Below are positions 21,901 to 34,142 of a stretch of DNA of 64,000 bases, piece by piece. Source of the stretch: Ulva prolifera (Eukaryota > Chlorophyta > Ulvophyceae > Ulvales > Ulvaceae). The notes under the pieces are model-generated. The model was not told the DNA's origin. It did no database searches and saw nothing but the letters and a program-made list of their open reading frames with translations. The position numbers were made by a program, and so were the translations under genes. Position 1 is the first letter of the stretch. Each line of letters starts with the position of its first letter. Where the stretch lies: positions 8,114,807 through 8,178,806 of the forward strand of contig CM041200.1 in assembly GCA_023078555.1 (NCBI GenBank), written 5' to 3'.

Positions 21901-24854
21901 ACGCCGCGAGCACAGGCCGCAACGGCATGGGATCTGCTACATCGCGTGGAGAATACAACAGGGAAGACAGGCAGCGGCAGCGCACCGTCGACGTTGACCG
22001 TGCCCGCGGTGACCCCGGCGCCCTCGCCCTTCGTGACCGGCATCGGCTCACCCGTCAGCGCCGACTCATCCACCGTCGTGCGCCCCGACACCACGGTGCC
22101 GTCGACTGGCAGGCGGTCGCCCGGCAGCACCCTGATCAGGTCACCCTTGCTGACCGCGTCTGCCGGAACCTCCCGGACCCCGCCCGACCCCTCCAGTACG
22201 AGGCGCGCGCGGGAGGGGAGCAGGTCGTACAGCGCCACCATGTCTGCTGACGCCTGCACGCACACACCTGGGTGAATCACACGGCATGACGGCGGCGGTG
22301 GCTGAAACTGCTGCCCTGCATGGCCGAGCCGACTCGCATGCCCTCGGAAGAATTGTACGTCCGGGGGTTACCGAGGGGTGCGCATACGCGTTCTCGATGC
22401 AGAGGAACGTGCGCTCTGATGGCAAGCACTGAACGTGAGCATCTCCTGTGTGCATGCACTCATAAGGGGACGGGCCGCGTGCTTCCGGACACAGCGGCTG
22501 CCAACGCAATGCGCACTGGACGTGCTGGCCCCGAGCATACCGGACATGTGAGCGTGTGCCCAAACGCATGCAGCATTGCACACGCAGCCACCATGAATCG
22601 AGCTGTGCAGCCATACTCTTGGAGTGCGGCGTGGCCGGGGATCCACATGCATGAGATGCATGCATAACATGCGCAGCCAGCCTCACAGCCACACACCTGC
22701 AGCTTCGCGCGCTCCTCCAGCGTGCGCCCGAGCAGCACGACGGACAGCAGCATCGCGGGCTCCTCGAAGAACGTCCGCCAGCCGAGGGCCGGCAGCGCGG
22801 CCGCCGCGGCGCTCACGCCGAGCGCTGACACCGCGCCGAGCGTCACGAGCGAGTTCATGTCCGGGCGCCCGCGCGCTAGCGCGACTGTTCCGTCCACGAG
22901 GATACCGCGGCCCGGGCCCAGCAGCGTCGCGACGGAGAGCGCGGCGTGGAGGGCCGGAGATGCAAGGAAGCGGACGGCGGCGGGCGCGTAGAAGATGCCC
23001 GGCCAGCAGTGCAGGAGGTGGCCGGCGAAGCAGGTGAGCGCGAGCGCCCAGGAGACGACGAGAGCGCGCGTCGACGCGGCGAGCCGCGCCTCGCGCTCGC
23101 CGCGCTTCTTCAGGATCGTGGCGGCGACGGCGGACGAGGGCGCGTCGGGGTCACGGACGGTCGAGGTGAAGCCCGCGGCGGTGAGCAGCTGCATGCGGGG
23201 CCCCATACTCAGCCAGAGGGGAGCGGGGGGCACATGGGGATAGCGGCGATGCTGACACTGGTGTGGGTCGCTACCGGGTGGCACCGCCGTGTAACAAAGG
23301 CAGAGGCTGGATTGAGGCCCATCCAAGGTGGCTGCCGTTCCCGCGTGCTGGAACTTCGGCAACCAGGGATCCGCAGGAATGCATGCGGTATGATCGCTGC
23401 TGCGGCTGACCCAAGGATAGCCACAATGATGAGCCCGCAGATGTCAGACATGAGGAGTCAAACAGCACATGGCAGGGGGGGTGGCAGCCTCCGGTCTCTG
23501 GAAGCAGGCAGACCGAGGTGGCGGTGCGGCACAGAGGGCAATCACGGGCACACCTGGGCGAGCTCGGAGCTCAGTGTCATGATGGAGTTGGCTGTGCAGT
23601 CTTGGCCAGCAGGGATCAGAACCCGGACAAGCGCAGTTTCAGTGGCAAGGTTGACCGAGGCGGTTGTGACAGCCTCATGTCCTTCGAGCACGCGCTTCAC
23701 ACGGGACACGCAGCCTCCACACATCATATCTGCAGCACTGCGCTTGTCAACAAGTGGTGGACCTGTGGTTGTGGCTGGGAGTCACCTTCGGAGGGGATGC
23801 GGCTGCCTTGGCAGTTCTGCAAGCAGAAGCAGCATACACAACGGGCACAGGGCACAGACCCGCTCATCGATGTCTAGGCAGTGAGGATATGAGTGGGGCG
23901 TGCTGGCGTCAGCTTCCAGGCTTCGAGATTCGTTTGAACTCATCTGCAATGCCTTGTCACTGCAGGTGGGAAGCTACTGCGCGATTGCAAGATTCGACAG
24001 CCAATGAAGTGGAAACCATCCAGTCCAGCTAGCAGTAACATATGAAGGCACTGTGACCAGGACGTGTACGCTCGAGATCGGATGCAGGGCGACGCAAGCA
24101 ACGGCGAAAAGAACTGTCACAGGTGGGTGCTTTCGGCCAAGCGCAGACTAGCATCAGATCATTGATACATGTGTACGTGCAGCGACCTCGCCACCCGCTG
24201 ATCATAACTTGTGCACCACTGAACAACCGACCCACTGCACGCGCAAGCCACATGCAAGCAGCCAATTGTACGAGACGCGTTTGGGCACAGCTGGAAGTCA
24301 TTCGGAGCCCTCTTTGTATTTCTTCATGGCCATAATGCGGACAGGATGATCGGCCATGGCAAGATGCTGTGGGTGCCTAGAGGCAGAGACTGGCGAGTCC
24401 ATAGCAGACTGCGCGATATGCACACAAGACCCTCATAAAACAGACAATGGGCCACACCTGAGACGTCTAGAAGGATGACTTCCTCACTGCCCAGCTGTGG
24501 TGCTGAAGAAGCAACTGCAGACAGCGCCCGTGACGCTCCGAAGGCACCACCACCTCCCCAGCCCCCAAACCAATTGCTGCCGTTGCGAGGTGGAGATGTA
24601 CCTCCTACTCCTGGGAGAGTTCGCGTGTGGCATATCTCACATCGACGCCTTTGACGCGGAAATGCATTTGATCGGACAGACCTGGGCAAAACGGGGTGCC
24701 CACTTTGGGGGTCAAGAGTGGCTCTCGAATGAGCCTTAGAGCTCCGAGATCTACAGCAACATTTCTGGAAGACACCATTCAAATGGCATTCGCGTCGCCA
24801 GGCAAGCCCAGCTGGATGGGCTAGCATCCGGCTACTTGCCGACACTGCCGACAT
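18999..24854 (-). CDS. HMA8: Cu(I)-transporting P1B-type ATPase, plastid PAA2/HMA8-like
   Basis: Pumps Cu(I) into the thylakoid lumen for plastocyanin, by analogy with plant PAA2. Seven exons fit in phase: 24458-24854, 23554-23729, 22697-23188, 21986-22253, 20731-21413, 19891-20367 and 18999-19373, giving 955 residues. The first exon is Ser/Arg-rich, like a plastid transit peptide, and ends LGSEEVILLDVS at the start of the metal-binding domain; exon 2 continues MMCGGCVSRVK (CxxC). Transmembrane segments follow, with RTFFEEPAMLLSVVLLGRTL and EERAKLQASADM close to plant PAA2. Then come TGEPMPV (actuator), the VVACPCALGLATPT metal channel (CPC), phosphorylated Asp in DKTGTLTEGRP, HPLAKA (HP locus), a GVVGKRRVTVG nucleotide-binding segment, MLTGD and MVGDGINDASALAAADVG. 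The C-terminus has the last two helices (YNFVGVPVAAGALLPQFG). PAA2 is preferred over PAA1 because of CGGCV(S/A)RVK and LGPGR plus FF(D/E)EP. Donors are GTGTG or GTGCG, and the last intron ends in CATGCATGCATGCAG. Confidence 0.93.
21460..21478 (+). repeat. Poly-G run in a copper-ATPase intron
   Basis: About 18 consecutive G on the + strand (poly-C in the transcript sense) inside the intron between exons 21986-22253 and 20731-21413. Length may be unreliable because homopolymers are hard to sequence. Confidence 0.8.
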
Positions 24855-26548
24855 GCTAATCTCTACGCTTCAGTTACAGGCCATCAGCAAGCCGATAGCT
24901 CAGCAGGCTGCGCGTTCGGCAGGCAAGGTATATCGAGCAGATATTCAACCACGGTGGCGATGTCCGCGAAGGAATTGACCTTGTTTGCAGGCATATGATA
25001 AACACAGGTACGCATTCACGTTGCGGCATCCGTCAGCTCAATACATAGTACGTTCAAGGCTGCGGTGTGTGCTCGTCATCAACAAATGCCACAGGTCGAG
25101 ATCAAACGTTGTGAGCACCCCTTCGCCACGCCACAGGATACGTGGTCATGTCAGCGCGTTGTATTCAGCACTCCTTGCCTTGCATGCCCTTCCAGGCTCC
25201 TGCAGGATGGCCGTGTGACCGTATGCTATCAGCCAATGAGCTTGATGGCGATGCAACATGTTCAGGGCAACAAGTTGATGGCTGCTGTTCGAAACAGACA
25301 ATTCAGCTCCAACACGATGCTTCCACTACAGGGCACTCGCGCATATGGAATTCAAGTATCTTTTATTGACGGCATGCGGTATCTTGCGGCAGTGTATGTA
25401 CATTCAGGTAAAGCCAACGATTTCCAGCTGCGTCCTGATTGCCCGATCAAATGTTGCTGAAGCTTGTCGAACAGCAAGGCTTGCACAACACACGACACTA
25501 GCAGCACGCACAGCCGGATTGTTTGAAAGTGAAGAGGAATTGGTGCTACGAGTCTGTATGTGATGACGGCATGCCCGACGTCCATTCCTGGCCGGATGGT
25601 GTATGCCGATGGTTGAGCTTACGGCATGGACACCTCTGCCAATCCTGCACTCGCCGACGCATCGACTAGGATAGTTCGACATGGAGACAGCGGCGAAAGA
25701 GCAGCAAATTTAATATAGTTAAAAGGCGTGTGCATCGATGCGCTTGATTCTCTTCCCAAAGAAAGAGGCGTCGGTTGAAATGATCAGCGCGATGCTTCTT
25801 TGACTTCCTTTGAAAATTATTAATGGTGATCCGAGACAAGGCCATCCAAGCGCATAGAATCAACCACTCTACAATCTGAACAGCCTTGCACTTCGCTGGC
25901 TGGGGATTTCCGCGATGGCTATGTGGGGTTGGCACTCGCCAGCTGATTGCATGAAGCTCCCCGTATGCATGAAAACGCTGTTGTCGTACACCGCCAAGCA
26001 TAGTTCAGCACTCTGCATGTGACTCAGGATGCAGATGTATCTCTGTTGAAGACGCCGCACATTCTATCTGTTACGTTTCGTCAGTCTCACAGAAGCGCCT
26101 GTTGCACGTTTTTCATCCTGGCACACTTCTGTCGACCTCCTGTTCGCATAAGGTCAAGTGGATCGCTGCTGCAGTAGACTAGACCAGTCAACTCTGTCGC
26201 TGGACGGGCAAACATGCCACCATCTGTTCGTAGTCACAACGTACTGCGCACTGCTTAGTACGTCTACAGCGTTCCGCCGAGCAGTACAGCAGCAGACCAT
26301 ATCAGGTAGTGACACTCGAGCCTATGTGAATTTAACTTGTTTACGCACCGCAGTCATTCTGACAGCATCGGTCCACATGATATAACAGCTTTCACGACGT
26401 GAGACGCACTCATCGGCCCGTAGTAAGCAGCAGGTGGCCTCGTCAAGATTAACACATCATGTTTTTTATGCAGAAGTTTGTAAGTCCATTCGGCTGTAAA
26501 TTGGCTTGATTCAGCCCTGCGGTGGCACCGGAAGCGAGCGAAACAAGC
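24855..26548. other. Divergent spacer; no gene recognised
   Basis: Spacer between the copper ATPase start (minus) and the SPRY-like gene start (plus), so it should hold both promoters. A + strand frame at 25065-25460 contains peptide-like stretches (VTVCYQPMSLMAMQHVQGN) but has no clear splice partner or family. No defined promoter element is visible. Confidence 0.35.
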
Positions 26549-29500
26549 ATGTCAACTCGCAGAGAGAGTGGGGGCCAGCGTCGGGATCAGACGGATGGAA
26601 ACGGCCGAGTCTCCTCCATGCAGGTAATTGCTAAGTCTGCTTACGCTCCTGCTCGTGATATAAACGGACAGCCAGCGTTTGGACCAGCATCCCTCATCAG
26701 TGGCGCGGCCTGGCAGCACGTCCTGACGCAAGCGTTTGCATCAAGCCATTTGAGGGCAAATCACGAATGTTCAGAAACATATGCGCCGTGAACCCGGCTG
26801 TATGCGCGTATAGCGGATGCAACCACGGCATCTTTGCAGGAACTATTCAGTATCAACTTCCCAACCTCGACACTGACTTTGTAGATCTTTACACATCAAG
26901 TGATGCAAACGTGCTTCGACTATGTAGGGGTCCGGGCTTGCCAATGTCCACAGTGATGCACGGGAAAATCGTGGCAAGGGCACCGTGGCCCAGGCAACTG
27001 CCGGACGGTCCCTGAGCCGTACAACGTCACCAACACCCAACGGTGGTAGTGATCTAGGTGGTGCAAGTGCCACGCATGGCGGCAGTCTTCGCTGGGGCTT
27101 TCTGCATCCAGATGGAGCCGTTGCATCACCGCGAGTAGGCCGTGGGGGAGGGGGCTTTTCTGCCCAGTGGTTCAATAATGATCCCAACTTGCCAGGGGGC
27201 GTCCGCAGCAGCAAGATTGGAAGCCATATGGGGATGTCGGGCCTGCAGCCAGTCCTGGGCGAATATGCGGGAATGAGTGGTAATGTCGAACAGTCGGGAG
27301 CAATTATGCCAATGGAGCTACCAAGGTACGCTGCTTGTGCTTGACTGGTGGTGACCACATGCAAGCTCTGTCCTGTTGTGTTGCATCAAAGATGTGGGTG
27401 GCATCTGGTGAACATGTGCGTCATCTGAGGTCATGTTGGTGAACCGGCTTCCTTTAACCTGCCTCGCCACCTGCAAAGCAGCATGATTTCTGCCATGTGG
27501 TTTCTGCTGTCGATGCACAGCTTTCATGCTACCTGCTTTTCATACCCCCTGGTACTGTGCAGCTGATGCACATGGATTGACCACACATTACATTTCGTCG
27601 GGAGGCAACACACGCACAACAGCAGCTGCTTGACCGAGTTGCCAAGGATGCGTGGCTCCAACATGTTATTCCTGCCCCCGCTGCTACATCGCTCAGTAAC
27701 ATGGCCATGGCGGCTGCAAATTGCTGCATTGGTTGCTGCATCCCCGCGTTGTTCCTCTAGCCTGGCTGCAGCAACAATGAGTCACCTGTCCAACCGATGG
27801 CACGCGTCCTCCCACGTGAATTTGTGCGACCACCACCCACGTGCACGCCTCGCGTACTCCACTGTGGTGCTCTCCCTGTCCCTGCGCAGTCGTTCATCCC
27901 CATCAGCCTCAGAATTGCCATAAGTGTGGAGGCATGCACCTGAGCATATGCCACAGCGGGCAGGTCCACACAGATAGCCCCGGCCACGGCGCCGTTGCAC
28001 CTGGCGTCCACCTGCTGCACACCTGACCTTCTCTCCACGCCCACTCCGCGGGCTGCTGTATCCGCCTCACTTGCGTCTGATGCAGAAGCTCGTTGCGCAC
28101 TTCCTCCGCAGCGGCGCCGTCTTTGCCGATTTCTGTTGGTTTCGCTGCGCCGAAACAATGTTTTTACAAGAAGCTGCTCGGTTTGTGTCTGTGACGCTCC
28201 CGCCCAGGCTGGTTGTCGCAACACCCCCACACCCCTGGCCCATGCCTTACCCAGGCTGTTCCTCTGCACTCACCAGCTCGAAGGTGATGCTCACAGATAC
28301 GGCACTGTTCATGTCGGCGAACCCGCGTCCTGACTGCCACAGCTCCCCCGCCACATGCATCCCACCCATGCATGAGCGCCCCGTGCGCAAGCGGCTGGTG
28401 TGCTGCGGCCGTGTGACACGCCACACGTACGCGTGCAGCCAGGCGATCGCGGGAGGCCACACCACGCGCGACCTAGGCAAGACGCTCTCGAAGACGCAGA
28501 TGGGCGACAGCATGACAAAGCCTTTCACGGAGGAGGTCGTGAGCTACAAGCACGGCGACAACATCATCCTGCACCAGTGGGCCGACACCGGCGACCTGCT
28601 CGTCAACTGCCAGAGCCCGACCCCGCAGTCCTTCATCTGCCAGGTGCGCCCACGCCGCCTCCCGCGTGCCATGCATGGGCCTCGCAGCATCATGCATGCT
28701 GTGGGTTTGCGTCTTGCGCAGCAGTCGCATGAAGAGCCTATGCGGCGGTCATGCGCCATCGTTTTTGAGTCTCTGTGTCGCCGGTCTTCGTCCCCACCTG
28801 GTTGTGCGGCGCTGGACACACCTCGGGAAATCCGCTCGTTCCTGTCGCCGCCCCTCTGCTCATCGCTCATCTCTCTCATCGGACCGATTTTTCTGCTGGG
28901 TTGTCAATTTGCACCAGGTGGCTGGGTTGACTGTTCTTCGGGGTTGTTGACTCGCAATAGCAGGGGACGGGGCTCGCACCACCTCGCGCCGTCAACAGCG
29001 GGATGACTACGGATGACTGTGCCGCAAACTCCAGCGCCGGCAGCCCGGGATGGCGCTTCGCCAGCTGCAGCGCATGTACTCGCGGGCGGGCTGCTGACAC
29101 CAGGCCGGCTGTGCGTGCAGTATGGGGTGTCCAAGGGGACGATGGCGTGGACGCTCGACGTCAGCCGCACGTGCGACAAGTTCTGGTTCGGTGTCACGAC
29201 GGACAAGGACCTCGACTGCAACGGCTGGATCAGCGACTGCGACGCCGCGTTCATGGTGTCTGAGGAGGGCGAGGTGCGCTCCGTGCTGCATGCTGTGATG
29301 TGTGCTGTGCCGCTGCGCGTAGCTGTGGTGTTCGCTACGTGTGGGCGGGTCGTTAGCTATGGAAGAGCCCCGATGCTAGGCACCGGTCTTGCGCGTGGAG
29401 GAGAGCGTGGGTTGCTCGGCGTTGCCTGTTGGTCGGCGCAGCGTTGTGGTTTTGCTCGGCACAGGCGCAGCGGTGAGAGGGCAGAACACAGTTGAAGGGG

Positions 29501-30894
29501 TCGTTGTGCTTGTGCTGAATGCCGGGACGCCGCCGCACACGGTGGGTGATGCTGTGGTGCGAGCCGGGGCCTCGCCGTAGGCACGCCAGCTGTGGCTGAA
29601 GCTGCCAATCACCCAGCGGACGCCCCGGGCGTGATGGTTTCTCCTGTGTGATCTTCTCCGCGCTTGGGTGTGTAGCCGACAGCGTGCACATACTCCGCGC
29701 TCTCCGACCGATTCAGTGTGCGTGATACTGTGACCTTTCGAACAGCATCTTGACCAGGAGCATGTGTGATTTGGCACGTTGCCATCTGTTTGGCTTCACG
29801 CCCTGTTTTCCATTTTCATCGGTTGACTGGCAGCTGCACCCATGGGCTTAGGAAAAAGGGGCGGCCCAATCTGGAGTAGGCGTGGCTCTGTATTCTGGTG
29901 GGTGAGGGCGTGGCAAAGACGCGGCGTTCACAGTGTGAGCGCGTGGCTGCAGGTGCCGGAGAGCACGTACGACAACTACGTGCCGCGCAGCGTGCGGGAC
30001 CGCCCGGCGCGGCCCAGCATGGTGCAGCTCAACGACAGCCCGCCGCGGTGGGTGCGGCTGAAGAGTTTCGCGCCCGCCGCCGGCATCCAGGGCATCTGGG
30101 CGAGCGTCGCGTTTGTGCTGGACATGGACAAGGGAGAGCTCCACATGCAGGTGCGCGCGGCAATTGAGTCTGATGCTCTTGCCTGCGCTGTCCCCGTGCG
30201 CTGTGCTTGCGTGTGCAACGCTTGTGGCCACTACGCTTGCACGCGCTGTGGTTGCATGCAGTGGGCTGGCGTGCGCTTGGCTTGCGGCCGCTGGGCTTGT
30301 GTGCGCAGCGCATGCATGCGTCGTCCTTGTATGCGTATGCATGGCTGTGCTCGCATGCGCTGTGTGTGCTGTGTGCGCATGCGTCCACCCGTTGTCAATG
30401 CACAGGGCGGCCACTGATTGCCAGGTGGACGGCCTGTTGAACTATCCTGCCTCCCCCTCCCCCCCTCCGCCCATACACCAAATGTTTCCATGCGGATCTC
30501 AGAAGGTCGGTGTGCTGCACTGCTTTACGGTGAATGCTGCAACAGGACACCGCCACCCATGAGCGTGCTGCGCTGTACCCATGACTGCGCTGTGCGCTGG
30601 GGTCAACAGGGCTGTGTCCAAGATGCCCTCAGAGCCCTCAGAGCGGCCGTGCCGTTCCTGGCTCACCGAGGGCGCGTGCGGCGTGGCTGCGGCCCATGCC
30701 GGCCTCGGCCTGCCGTGCTGAAGTGGCACGCTCACCCTGAGCATGCAGCCGTGGACGTGCAGGTGCGCAACGGCGATGGCGACACGTCGCCCAAGTGCAA
30801 GCTCTTCCGGGGCCTGCCCCGCGGCTTCACGCTCTTCCCGTGCCTCTCGATGTGCAACGCCGGGCAGGTCATCTTCATGAAGTACGGCGAGTAG
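26549..30894 (+). CDS. SPRY-like (B30.2-type) domain protein
   Basis: Predicted 364-residue protein from six phase-consistent exons: 26549-26623, 26994-27325, 28439-28643, 29121-29273, 29953-30150 and 30763-30894. The first two exons encode a Gly/Ser-rich hydrophilic N-terminus (MSTRRESGGQRRDQ...). The rest reads as a SPRY-type beta-sandwich: GTMAWTLDVSRTCDKFWFGV (family G-hyWEv-v-----w-iGV), then WASVAFVLDMDKGELHM (family V---LD---G-l), then LPRGFTLFPCLSMCNAGQVI (family PlfPavS---G). SPRY domains bind protein partners; no catalytic or RING/F-box module is seen. The ~1.1-kb intron 27326-28438 could hide another exon: a frame near 27610-27745 (QQQLLDRVAKDAWLQHV) looks protein-like but does not fit the phases. 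Donors include GTACGC, GTGCGC and GTGCGC. The C-terminal four exons are firm; the N-terminal two are less so. Confidence 0.7.
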
Positions 30895-33800
30895 TGGCTG
30901 CCGCGCGCTGCGCGTGCTGCGGCGGCGACGCTGCGGCTCTCTCAGGGACGCAGCGGTGCTGTTTTGCTTGCACGGGGCCCGGGCGCGCGCTCTGTGAGTG
31001 GTGGGCCCGGCGTGCTCCCCCGACAGAAGCGCATGCATGCGCGCACGCATTCTGGGGGATGCCCGGCCGCGTTCCTTGGCAGGGCAGGACGCCGAGGCCG
31101 TGCCGGATGCATCGCCATTGCGCATGTGCCGGGGGGGGTGGGCGTGTGGGGGGGGAGGGCCGTCACGAGGTATCAGGATCGGGGGGCCGTGGATCACATG
31201 TGGTGAAGCGCACGTCGGAGGCCGCACATCAGTGGGAGTGCGGCCACCGGTGCACAGAGCTTAACGCATGGGGAGCCGCAGCTGTGCCCCTGGCCCATGG
31301 GTGCCTCCGCATCGGTGCGGGGCTTTGTGATGCATGTTGTCTCTGCGTTGACGGCAGTTGACGTCGATTCCAGGGCTGTAGGCTGCTGATATTCAAGGGC
31401 CAGCCTTTGTTGGACCAGGCGTAGTCTCAGCTGTGGTCAGAATGACCGATGCGAACGTTCTGTCCGCACGGTGGAGGACGATCTTGGTGGCACGAGCTGG
31501 AGATCGGGGGGTTTGTTGAGTGGGCCGGCGGTTGAAGCCTCGGTGCCAGCATCATGTTGAGGCACTGCAACGGAGTAGTGCAGTAGATGTCACATACCGA
31601 CCCGAGGCGAGCCAGCCGCGACGCAGCGTTGCATTGTCCCTGCCGATATGCGCCAGGACTCTTTGGCTGACGGTGTCCACCTGATGCATGGTACTGTTCA
31701 GACTGCTGATATTTGCTGCATAGTTGCAGGTTGTATGGGCCCCAGGGCATAGACATGGCTGCAGCCGTGAGGGTGTTCCGTTGAGGCCGATGAGCTGTAC
31801 ATTCTGTGCGTGTCTGACATCTGTTCAATCCAATGATCACGTGAACTCAACGAGCAATACTGCTGCACCTGTTGCACTTGGTGAATGCCTCAGGAGCATG
31901 TCCGCACTGTGCTGCCCATGTTGTCCATGTTGCTGTGCGCTATCTCGTGGGAGATTGGTTTATTTGCTTCCTCATGGGAATTATAGGGCATATGCACTGA
32001 TTTCCTGACACGTCAGAATTGTGACTTTCTGTGTTGATCTCATGAGTCCAGCACATGATGTAACGTGTTCATCGTTTTCCGCATGCGTGCAGCATGATGA
32101 TAGCAATCACGCAGGATCAATGGAAAGATAGCGTGACAGAAACGACCACAGGCGCCAGGCAGACACTGCATCAGGAGGGATTTGCAGTTCCAGCTCTGCC
32201 TCGGTGGTAAGTCTGAGGATCTTGAGAGAACAATGTCAGCATAAACAGTCCTGGTGAGGTGTAATACCACAAATTTCTTACAGTAAATACACTAGTCTCG
32301 GGGTGACGCAATTCAAATATCTTCTGTGTGATCATCTACGCCACTGTTTCGACATAGTGCAAGCGGCACATATCACTCAGCCATAATTTGGTCGCATCTT
32401 TAATACAATAATTTGCGATTGCTTTAACATTGAGGCCTTGACTGTAGCCTTCAGTCATAGCGCTACCGAACGATCATGGATTGCAACATGCCCATCAGCA
32501 TGGCTGCTCTGAAGGCAGGACATACATACGTTTCCAGTTGTGCATTGAGGCATTGGAGCGTGGCTGCCTTGCCTGGACGACTTTATCAAACTGGACTTTC
32601 ATTGAGCATGTATAGAAGAAACGTGTGCCCAACTTTGGCACTGGCATGTCCAGGGCACTTGCCAATGGATACACGGGCTGACTTGATGCACACGTTCTGC
32701 CGGTGACTTGGCAAGCAGGTTTGCTCACAGGAAACAGTGACGGCAGTGCTGCGGCCAATCGTGAGACGTCGAATGCATACATCACTGTTACTCCTGTTCA
32801 ACATGGTGTCCATCACGTTACATGAAGAGCATATGATCATATGAATTGGTAGGACGTTAACAACGCCTCCTTGCACAACTGGAAACGTACAAAAGCACAT
32901 ACGACATCCTACTATCCCGTCGGCCATCCTTTTCAATGGTTCAAATCGCCCTTCACGATCCCTGTGGCAGAGTCTCCAGCCAGCAGTGGCGTCCCTCGCT
33001 CGCCTCCGAGTTCCTTCTGCCCACATGTGACATGGGGGTCACATCATTCCGAAATGATGCACGGAAATGAACTTGTGACACACGCATTCCACATCGCATC
33101 ACCGCCGTTCTGATGCCTCAGCACCCTCAAGAACTTTGCGGAGCACAAGACTACATGGGTGTACACGCAAAGGCATCGGCAGCAGCATCTGCTTCACTCA
33201 CGCAGCTCATTGACAGCAGCTGCTGCTTCACCCACGCAACTCATTGGCAGCAGCTGCTGCTGAACTGACCGCAGGACTGCAGTGGCTTCCAGCTGACTCA
33301 CGCAAAGATGTCACACGCCATGCAGCCATGAACGCTTTCAACAGGCTGTGTCTGTCCAGAGGGTTGGGCATTGCCGATGTGCTGTCACCTCCGTGCGAAC
33401 ACCCGGAGTGACAGTGTTCCGTATTACATATTGCCATCCCACTGCATTATCCCTGCTCAGAACTCCTTGCACATTCGTGCAGAAGCACACCATAGACTCA
33501 TGCGCATCACAGACTCATGCGAAGCACACGCCGCGAGTGCCATGGGGTGCGGGAGGGGCAGCTGGGGGCAGCTGCGGATGTTTGCCTGGTCGCCTTCATG
33601 CGATCAAGCCGGTCAACACTCCAGGCGTTGAAGACTGCTTGCGGCAGCCCAGGCCCATAGCATGAGCCCTGCCATGCACTGCTCACCTGCAGCTGCGGGG
33701 AGGGCCACGTGGGCCCCCACGCCACCACAGCTGCACCAGCACACACTGACACACCCACACAAACTCACACACACAAACACACATACACACACAACTCCAC

Positions 33801-34142
33801 TAACCCCGGCAGCCCGTGTCCTCGACGGGCGCACAATATCAATCTCCCACAGCTATTCTACCGTTTCCATAGTGAACCAGACAGAGCAGATTCCCGGGCC
33901 GCTGTGAGCCTGGGTGGGCTGGCATGGCACGCCGGGAACGGTCACGCCACGTTTGCGGACAACAGCAGCGGTGAAACGCAGGTCTGACACAGCGCGGACC
34001 AGGAATCACAACTCAGCATACAAGGGCTGTGGGGGCCCAGCAAGTTGCGTTCCTGCGTAACAGCAGCCCAGCGGGGTCACCAGAGGGGAGCAGGCAGTGT
34101 GCTAGGCACATCACCGCCACATCGCCTCGTCGCGGCGGGGCG
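30895..34142. other. Intergenic, no gene recognised
   Basis: About 3.2 kb between two convergent gene ends (SPRY-like plus, EAF1-like minus). Open frames are short and lack conserved motifs. A direct repeat GCAGCAGCTGCTGCTK with CACSCARCTCATTG recurs at about 3180-3260 into the 33-kb line (33180-33260), and a CA-rich microsatellite lies at 33738-33797. Confidence 0.4.
33738..33797 (+). repeat. Imperfect (CA)n microsatellite
   Basis: CA-rich run with interruptions (CACACACTGACACACCC, CACACACACAAACACACAT) of about 60 bp; non-coding. Confidence 0.85.

Noticed and set aside
22946-23884. 312-codon + strand ORF
   Set aside because: Antisense to HMA8 exons 2 and 3, which carry strong ATPase homology on the minus strand.
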